Shown piece after piece: positions 59,838 to 64,000 of a DNA stretch of 64,000 bases; position 1 is the first letter of the stretch; every line of letters begins with the position of its first letter. Under the pieces are notes generated by a model. It saw nothing but the letters and a program-made list of their open reading frames with translations, did no database searches and was not told the DNA's origin. The position numbers and the translations under genes were made by a program. This stretch comes from Williamsia sterculiae (GTDB lineage Bacteria > Actinomycetota > Actinomycetes > Mycobacteriales > Mycobacteriaceae), in the NCBI RefSeq assembly GCF_900156495.1, contig NZ_FTNT01000003.1:1-64000 (forward strand), in the 5' to 3' direction.

Positions 59838-60116
59838 TCAGAGGGAGCCGAACACCACGTTCCAGGGCTTTACCCGGACCCCGTCGACCGCCCCGTTCAC
59901 CGCGAACGGATCCTGGGCCAACACGGCGTCGAGGGCGGTACGGTCCTCGGCCTCGATGACGATCAGCGCACCCGACTGATCCTCGAACGGCCCCGACAGC
60001 CGCACCACGCCGGCTTCGTGCTGCTCCCGTAGCCACGTCCGGTGCGCCGGACGGTGGACGTCGCGCAGGCCGGCGGTCTCGGTCCGGTAGGTGTAGTCGA
60101 CGGCGAACAGGGTCAT
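59838..60116 (-). CDS. YciI-family protein
   Basis: A 92-residue dimeric ferredoxin-like fold protein. It has DYTYRTETAGLRDVHRPAHRTWLREQHEAGVVRLSGPFEDQSGALIVIEAEDRTALDAVLAQDPFAVNG; the conserved His/Asp pair is the putative active site. Enzymatic role unknown. It starts 4 nt after the argA stop, so both are one minus-strand operon. Confidence 0.85.
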   Translation of the reverse strand: MTLFAVDYTYRTETAGLRDVHRPAHRTWLREQHEAGVVRLSGPFEDQSGALIVIEAEDRTALDAVLAQDPFAVNGAVDGVRVKPWNVVFGSL

Positions 60117-60120
60117 GGGT

Positions 60121-60672
60121 TCAGGCTCCTTCGAGAACGGCGAGCATCCGGGTGTTGCCCAGGGTGTTGGGCTTGACATAACTGAGGTCCAGGAACTCGG
60201 CGACACCGGCGTCGTACGACCGGCACATCTCGGCGTAGACCTCGGCGGTGACCGGCGTGCCGTCGATCTCGACGAACCCGTGGCGACCGAAGAACGAGGT
60301 CTCGAAGGTCAACACGAAGACCCGGGACAGTTGCAGGTCGCGCGCCACCCGCATCAGCTGGGACACCAGATGGTGACCGATACCGCGGCCGTTGTGGGCA
60401 CGGGACACCGCGACCGTGCGAACCTCGCCGAGATCGGCCCAGAGCACGTGCAGCGCACCGCATCCCACCACTGCGCCGTCGAATTCGGCGACCCAGAACT
60501 CCTGGACGGCCTCATACAGGGTGACCAGGTTCTTCTCCAGCAGGATGCGGCCCGCGTACTCGTCGATGAGTTCCTTGATCCGCGGCACGTCGGAGGTGCG
60601 AGCACGGCGGACGACGATGCCCGGTTGTTCCGGCGCGACCGGTTCCGGTGCGGTCGGGGGGTGCTCAGACAC
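60121..60672 (-). CDS. argA: Amino-acid N-acetyltransferase (ArgA/Rv2747-type)
   Basis: A GNAT enzyme of 183 residues, the actinobacterial short ArgA that makes N-acetylglutamate from glutamate and acetyl-CoA. The acetyl-CoA loop is VAVSRAHNGRGIGHHLVSQLM; LTFETSFFGRHGFVEIDG is conserved in the family. No amino-acid kinase domain is present, as in mycobacteria. Divergent from pgsA. Same genomic position as Rv2747. Confidence 0.87.
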   Translation of the reverse strand: MSEHPPTAPEPVAPEQPGIVVRRARTSDVPRIKELIDEYAGRILLEKNLVTLYEAVQEFWVAEFDGAVVGCGALHVLWADLGEVRTVAVSRAHNGRGIGHHLVSQLMRVARDLQLSRVFVLTFETSFFGRHGFVEIDGTPVTAEVYAEMCRSYDAGVAEFLDLSYVKPNTLGNTRMLAVLEGA

Positions 60673-60812
60673 CGCGGACCTCCGCGGTCCGGTCGGGGGA
60701 TGCGATCAGCGGATCGGTCGCCATGGGAGCACACTATCGCCCACCGCGCCGTCACTCACGGATCCGTCGGGTCCGTCGACCGGGACTCGCTGGGTACCGC
60801 CCGAGTGCCGAC

Positions 60813-60841
60813 TGTGAGCCGTGCAACTGCTCGGATACTCT
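60813..60841 (+). promoter_or_regulatory. Putative promoter upstream of pgsA
   Basis: TGTGAG (60813-60818), a 17-bp spacer and TACTCT (60836-60841). It lies in the 219-bp divergent argA/pgsA region, in which no gene was seen. Confidence 0.3.
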
Positions 60842-60891
60842 GAGGCCGTGCGTGATGTGTGGGCCGGACAGAGCTATGCGGGGTGTGCGGC

Positions 60892-61575
60892 ATGACCGAG
60901 CACCTGCGTCGCTCGGTACCCGAACGTGGACCGGATCCGATCACCGACCCGGTCGACCACGTTCCCGTCGTCAACATCGCCAACATCCTCACCGTGTTCC
61001 GCATCGCCCTGGTTCCGGTGTTCGTGGTGGTCCTGTTCGTCGCCGGCGGACACGACACGGTGTGGCGGATCGCCGCCTGGGCGGTGTTCGCCCTCGCCGC
61101 CATCACCGACCGCTACGACGGCCGACTGGCTCGCGACCGTGGTCTGATCACCGACTTCGGCAAGCTGGCGGATCCCATCGCCGACAAGGCGCTGATCGGT
61201 GCGGCCATGGTGGGCTTGTCGATCCTCGGCGACCTCTGGTGGTGGATCACCATCGTGATCTTGGCGCGCGAACTCGGTATCACCGCGCTGCGGTTCTGGG
61301 TGTTGCGCCACGGGGTGATCCCGGCCAGCCGCGGTGGCAAGCTCAAGACCCTGCTGCAGGCCGTCGCCATCGGTCTGTTCATCCTGCCGTTGCCCGGTCC
61401 ACTGCACTGGGTGGCGATCGGCGTGATGGTCGCGGCCATCGTCGCCACGCTGGTGACCGGCGTGGATTACGTCTGGCAGGCGTTGCGGATGCGATCGCGA
61501 TCCCGGGAGTCCGCTGCGGGCGAGGGTGCGTCGCATCCCGCCGCGGACGCCGCCGCCCAGCGTCGTGCGAGCTGA
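60892..61575 (+). CDS. pgsA: CDP-alcohol phosphatidyltransferase (PgsA-type)
   Basis: A 227-residue membrane enzyme that makes phosphatidylglycerophosphate from CDP-diacylglycerol. The CDP-OH-P signature is intact as YDGRLARDRGLITDFGKLADPIAD (D-G-x2-A-R-x8-G-x3-D-x3-D). About six helices follow. The homologue in M. tuberculosis (pgsA3, Rv2746c) is in the same place. ATG 60892 is chosen because the stretch before it (MGRTELCGVCG) is not conserved. Confidence 0.88.
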   Translation: MTEHLRRSVPERGPDPITDPVDHVPVVNIANILTVFRIALVPVFVVVLFVAGGHDTVWRIAAWAVFALAAITDRYDGRLARDRGLITDFGKLADPIADKALIGAAMVGLSILGDLWWWITIVILARELGITALRFWVLRHGVIPASRGGKLKTLLQAVAIGLFILPLPGPLHWVAIGVMVAAIVATLVTGVDYVWQALRMRSRSRESAAGEGASHPAADAAAQRRAS

Positions 61576-61590
61576 TCGCCACCCCGTCGG

Positions 61591-61618
61591 GGAACCGATC
61601 GGGGCGGTGTCGCGTTGA
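61591..61618 (+). promoter_or_regulatory. ECF sigma-E-type promoter of clgR
   Basis: GGAACC (61591-61596), a 16-bp spacer and CGTTGA (61613-61618). This matches the GGAAC-N16-CGTT type used by mycobacterial SigE, which transcribes clgR there. It leaves an RNA leader with an AGGAGG before ATG 61642. Confidence 0.6.
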
Positions 61619-61641
61619 ACCGGGTGAGTGAGGAGGCTCAA

Positions 61642-62016
61642 ATGGCACAGCTACTGCGTGAAGCGCTGGGGAGCAGCCTGCGGCGGGTGCGCAACGATCA
61701 GGGTCGGACGTTGCGTGAGGTCTCCACCAGTGCCCGGGTGAGCCTCGGGTATCTGTCCGAGGTGGAACGTGGGCAGAAGGAGGCGTCCAGCGAACTGGTC
61801 GCCGCCATCTGCGATGCCCTCGACGTGGAGATCGCGGACGTGATGCTCGACGTGGGCAACACCCTGCGCCCGATGGAGCCGAGGGTTGTCCCGGGGCATG
61901 TCGCCCAGGCCCGGATCGCTCCGTCCCGCGTTGCCCCGTCTCGGATCGCCCCGTCTCGAATCGCTGAGGACACCAAAGTGGTTATCCCCGCACCGGCATC
62001 GCTCGCCGCGGTCTGA
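61642..62016 (+). CDS. clgR: ClgR: Clp-gene / envelope-stress transcriptional activator
   Basis: An XRE-type HTH activator of 124 residues: [48 protein letters not shown] is the classical ClgR helix-turn-helix. In mycobacteria ClgR induces clpP/clpC and the pspA locus. The C-terminus adds APSR(I/V) three times, from a 15-bp DNA repeat, before the conserved [11 protein letters not shown] tail. AGGAGG 5 nt upstream of ATG 61642 decides the start. pspA follows. Confidence 0.9.
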   Translation: MAQLLREALGSSLRRVRNDQGRTLREVSTSARVSLGYLSEVERGQKEASSELVAAICDALDVEIADVMLDVGNTLRPMEPRVVPGHVAQARIAPSRVAPSRIAPSRIAEDTKVVIPAPASLAAV

Positions 62017-62065
62017 GGGGCCCGGGCGTCGAACACGATCACCCACCGACATCGCCCTGTCGCTG

Positions 62066-62090
62066 CGCCCACCCGCTAGATTGGTGGGCG
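62066..62090 (+). promoter_or_regulatory. Palindrome CGCCCACC-N9-GGTGGGCG over a -10 upstream of pspA
   Basis: An 8-bp perfect inverted repeat with a 9-bp spacer that contains TAGATT, a likely -10. A bound protein would sit directly on the promoter. ClgR is a candidate from context only. No good -35 was seen. Confidence 0.5.
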
Positions 62091-62202
62091 AGGCGACGGC
62101 CGGGATGACCGGACACCACCTGCGGCGCGGCAGTGCCGCACGTAACGGGCCGAGCTCGCGGGTACCGGCGAAGAGCGACACCGAACGGAGTGACTGCGGA
62201 CC

Positions 62203-63009
62203 ATGGCGAATCCCTTCCTGAAGGCGTGGAAGTACCTGATGGCGTCCAGCAACGCCAAGATCGACGAACACGCGGACCCGAAGGTCCAGATCCAGCAGGC
62301 CATCGAGGACGCCCAGCGTCAGCACCAGGCGTTGTCACAGCAGGCAGCCGCGGTCATCGGCAACCAACGCCAGCTGGAGATGAAACTGAACCGCCAGCTC
62401 GAAGAGGTGGAGAAACTCGGTGCCAACACCCGGCAGGCGATCACGCTTGCCGATCAGGCCACTGCGGCCGGTGACACGCAGAAGGCCACCGACTACACCA
62501 ATGCCGCCGAGACCTTCGCCGCACAGCTGGTGACCGCCGAACAGGGCATCGAGGACCTGAAGAACCTGCACGACCAGTCGCTGCAGGCCGCCACCCAGGC
62601 CAAGCAGGCGGTGGAGCAGAACTCGATGCGGTTGCAGCAGAAGCTTGCCGAACGGACCAAACTGCTCACGCAGCTCGAGCAGGCGAAGATGCAGGAGCAG
62701 GTCAGCGCGTCGTTGAACCAGATGAGTGAACTGGCGGCCCCGGGCAACACCCCGAACCTCGAGCAGGTCCGCGACAAGATCGAACGTCGCTACGCCAATG
62801 CCCTCGGCTCCGCCGAGCTGTCCCGTGGATCGGTGCAGGGGCGGATGATGGAGGTTCAGCAGGCCACCACACAGCTGGCCGGACACTCCCGCCTGGAGGA
62901 GATCCGGGCGAGCATGCGCGGCGAGGCCCTACCGGGCGGGTCGTCGGGCGCCGGGCAGACCACCCCGAATCAGACCCCGAATCTCGAGAAGCCCACCCAG
63001 AACGGTTGA
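62203..63009 (+). CDS. pspA: PspA/IM30-family membrane-stress protein
   Basis: A 268-residue ESCRT-III-like protein with long coiled-coil helices ([44 protein letters not shown] and repeated Gln/Glu/Lys heptads). In mycobacteria (Rv2744c, the 35-kDa antigen) it maintains membrane integrity under envelope stress, downstream of ClgR. The tail is Gly/Ser/Thr/Pro-rich. ATG follows ACGGAGTGA. The mycobacterial partners PspM and PspN are not found next to it. Confidence 0.93.
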   Translation: MANPFLKAWKYLMASSNAKIDEHADPKVQIQQAIEDAQRQHQALSQQAAAVIGNQRQLEMKLNRQLEEVEKLGANTRQAITLADQATAAGDTQKATDYTNAAETFAAQLVTAEQGIEDLKNLHDQSLQAATQAKQAVEQNSMRLQQKLAERTKLLTQLEQAKMQEQVSASLNQMSELAAPGNTPNLEQVRDKIERRYANALGSAELSRGSVQGRMMEVQQATTQLAGHSRLEEIRASMRGEALPGGSSGAGQTTPNQTPNLEKPTQNG

Positions 63010-63153
63010 CCCGCGTCCGCATGCGGCCGGCCCAGGGTTCACCCTGATCTTCCACCCATCTCCGCGGCAGGGCCGTGACCTCGGCCTGACGCGGTGTCAC
63101 GCTGGATGGCAGATCGGGACAACGGGTCCCGGGGACATCGAGGGAGACAAGGT

Positions 63154-63324
63154 ATGTGGTGGAAGGTCCTGTTGGCCGCACTGGTGGTCTGGTTGGCGTT
63201 CGGACTGATCGTCGCCGTGGTGAAGGGTCTGTTCTGGCTGTTGGTGGTGGGTCTCGTGGTGATCGGTGCGGTGACCGCCGTCAAACGGTTCACCGGCGCC
63301 GCATCGAGGCACGAACACGTCTGA
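63154..63324 (+). CDS. Small hydrophobic membrane protein after pspA
   Basis: A 56-residue protein. It starts WWKVLLAALVVWLAFGLIVAVV, followed by a second hydrophobic run (FWLLVVGLVVIGAVTAV) and a short basic tail (KRFTGAASRHEHV). It can form two short membrane helices or a hairpin. GGGAGACAAGG precedes ATG 63154. The frame extends upstream to 63094, but that part is hydrophilic and has no Shine-Dalgarno. Function unknown. It occupies the place of PspM in M. tuberculosis. Confidence 0.65.
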   Translation: MWWKVLLAALVVWLAFGLIVAVVKGLFWLLVVGLVVIGAVTAVKRFTGAASRHEHV

Positions 63325-63325
63325 C

Positions 63326-63337
63326 CCCCGGCCGGGG
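63326..63337. terminator. Short GC-rich palindrome after the small membrane protein gene
   Basis: CCCCGGCCGGGG starts 2 bp after the stop codon. Its lack of a loop and of a U-run makes it a weak terminator candidate. Confidence 0.3.
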
Positions 63338-63347
63338 TCGGTGACCG

Positions 63348-64000
63348 GTGCGCGTCGCCATCGTCGCCGGACCCGATGCCGGACATGCTTTCCCGGCCTT
63401 CGCCCTCGCCGAGCGCTTGACCGCGGTCGGTGACACGGTCGCCGTGTACACCGGGTCGCGCTGGTTCGACGCCGCCGGACGTCGCGGTATCGACATCCGC
63501 GAACTCCCCGGTCTCGAGCTCGAGGCGAGCGAGGATGCCGGCGATGCGGGGCAGCGTCTCGGCGCGCGGGCGGCCCGGATGACCATCGGGCTGATTCCCG
63601 AACTGCGGCGATTCGCCCCCGACCTGGTGGTCTCCGACGTCATCACCGTCTGTGGTGGCTGGGCGGCGGCCGAACTCGCGATCCCGTGGATGGAACTCTC
63701 GCCGCATCCGCTCTACCGACAGTCGCGACATCTGCCACCGATCGGCAGCGGGCTCACCCCGGGGGCGGGACCGTGGGGTCGTGGGCGGGACCACGTGTTG
63801 CGTGCGAGCAGTTCCCGTTGGGAACGGCTGGGCGAACGACAGCGCCGCGACGCCCGGGTGGCCGTCGGTCTGCGGCCCCACGCCGCACCCCCGGTCGAGC
63901 GGCTCATCGCGACCGTACCCGCGTTGGAGGTGCCCCGACCCGACTGGCCGGTGGAGGCGCACCTCGTCGGACCACTGCTGTGGGAACCCGTCGACACGGT
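63348..64000 (+). CDS. GT-B glycosyltransferase (Rv2739c-like), 5' part
   Basis: The frame is open from GTG 63348 to the window edge (at least 217 residues) with no stop. It starts RVAIVAGPDAGHAFPAFALAERL, the N-terminal Rossmann motif of UDP-glycosyltransferases. LVVSDVITVCGGWAAAELAIPWMELSPHPLY and VPALEVPRPDWPVEAHLVGPLLWEP follow, as in Rv2739c-type proteins. The donor-binding C-terminal half lies outside the window. Acceptor unknown. Confidence 0.85.
   Translation, partial: MRVAIVAGPDAGHAFPAFALAERLTAVGDTVAVYTGSRWFDAAGRRGIDIRELPGLELEASEDAGDAGQRLGARAARMTIGLIPELRRFAPDLVVSDVITVCGGWAAAELAIPWMELSPHPLYRQSRHLPPIGSGLTPGAGPWGRGRDHVLRASSSRWERLGERQRRDARVAVGLRPHAAPPVERLIATVPALEVPRPDWPVEAHLVGPLLWEPVDT

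Noticed and set aside
63094-63153. Upstream extension of the small membrane protein
   Set aside because: It encodes a hydrophilic stretch with no Shine-Dalgarno, whereas ATG 63154 has GGGAGACAAGG.

Overview
The window is 64 kb of very GC-rich actinobacterial chromosome. Its gene order (proS, rimP, nusA, ylxR, infB, rbfA, nrnA, dinF, then pptT, truB, mntR, ribF, rpsO, pnp, M16 peptidase, ald/aldR, dapB, thyA, dfrA, thyX, dapA, RNase J, ftsK, argA, pgsA, clgR, pspA) follows, as recalled, the Mycobacterium tuberculosis Rv2845-Rv2739 segment with insertions. It is therefore a member of Mycobacteriales. A Gordonia or close relative is the best guess, but the genus is an inference. GTG starts, 4-nt GTGA/ATGA stop/start overlaps and -10 hexamers placed 5-8 nt before the start codon (leaderless mRNAs) are frequent.

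Layout. 1-1.1 kb: tail of an MFS exporter and yaaA. 1.2-12.2 kb: proS, a secreted lipoprotein/DUF4439 pair, then the translation/RNA block rimP-nusA-ylxR-infB-rbfA-nrnA-dinF. The 3' end of infB is duplicated downstream. 12.2-17.8 kb: a large LuxR-type ATPase regulator, a DUF2235 hydrolase, a metallophosphoesterase and pptT. 17.9-25.2 kb: truB, mntR/sirR, ribF, rpsO, pnp and an M16 peptidase whose 5' coding region is a perfect 22-bp-stem hairpin. 25.3-31.5 kb: accessory genes, namely an A-PCP-TE synthetase, an amino-acid permease and a CBS/DUF294 protein. 31.6-33.3 kb: ald and aldR.

33.4-45.7 kb is a catabolic island that should convert choline to glycine: an APC permease, a choline oxidase, an aldehyde dehydrogenase, a GbcA-type Rieske oxygenase with separate Rieske ferredoxin and ferredoxin reductase, dimethylglycine oxidase and monomeric sarcosine oxidase. 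An IclR regulator sits inside it. The same palindrome, GTTGC-N7-GCAAC, lies in both the ferredoxin/iclR divergent region and the dimethylglycine oxidase promoter, so this looks like a self-contained regulon.

45.7-64 kb returns to the conserved backbone: dapB, thyA-dfrA, a YcaQ-like glycosylase, a secreted tyrosine phosphatase, thyX, dapA-RNase J (followed by a 34-bp tandem repeat), ftsK, a TerC transporter behind a yybP-ykoY manganese riboswitch, argA, pgsA, and clgR-pspA with a recognisable ECF sigma-E-type promoter. The window ends inside a glycosyltransferase gene. No tRNA, rRNA, CRISPR array, insertion sequence or phage gene was seen. Start codons and RNA structures were read by eye.
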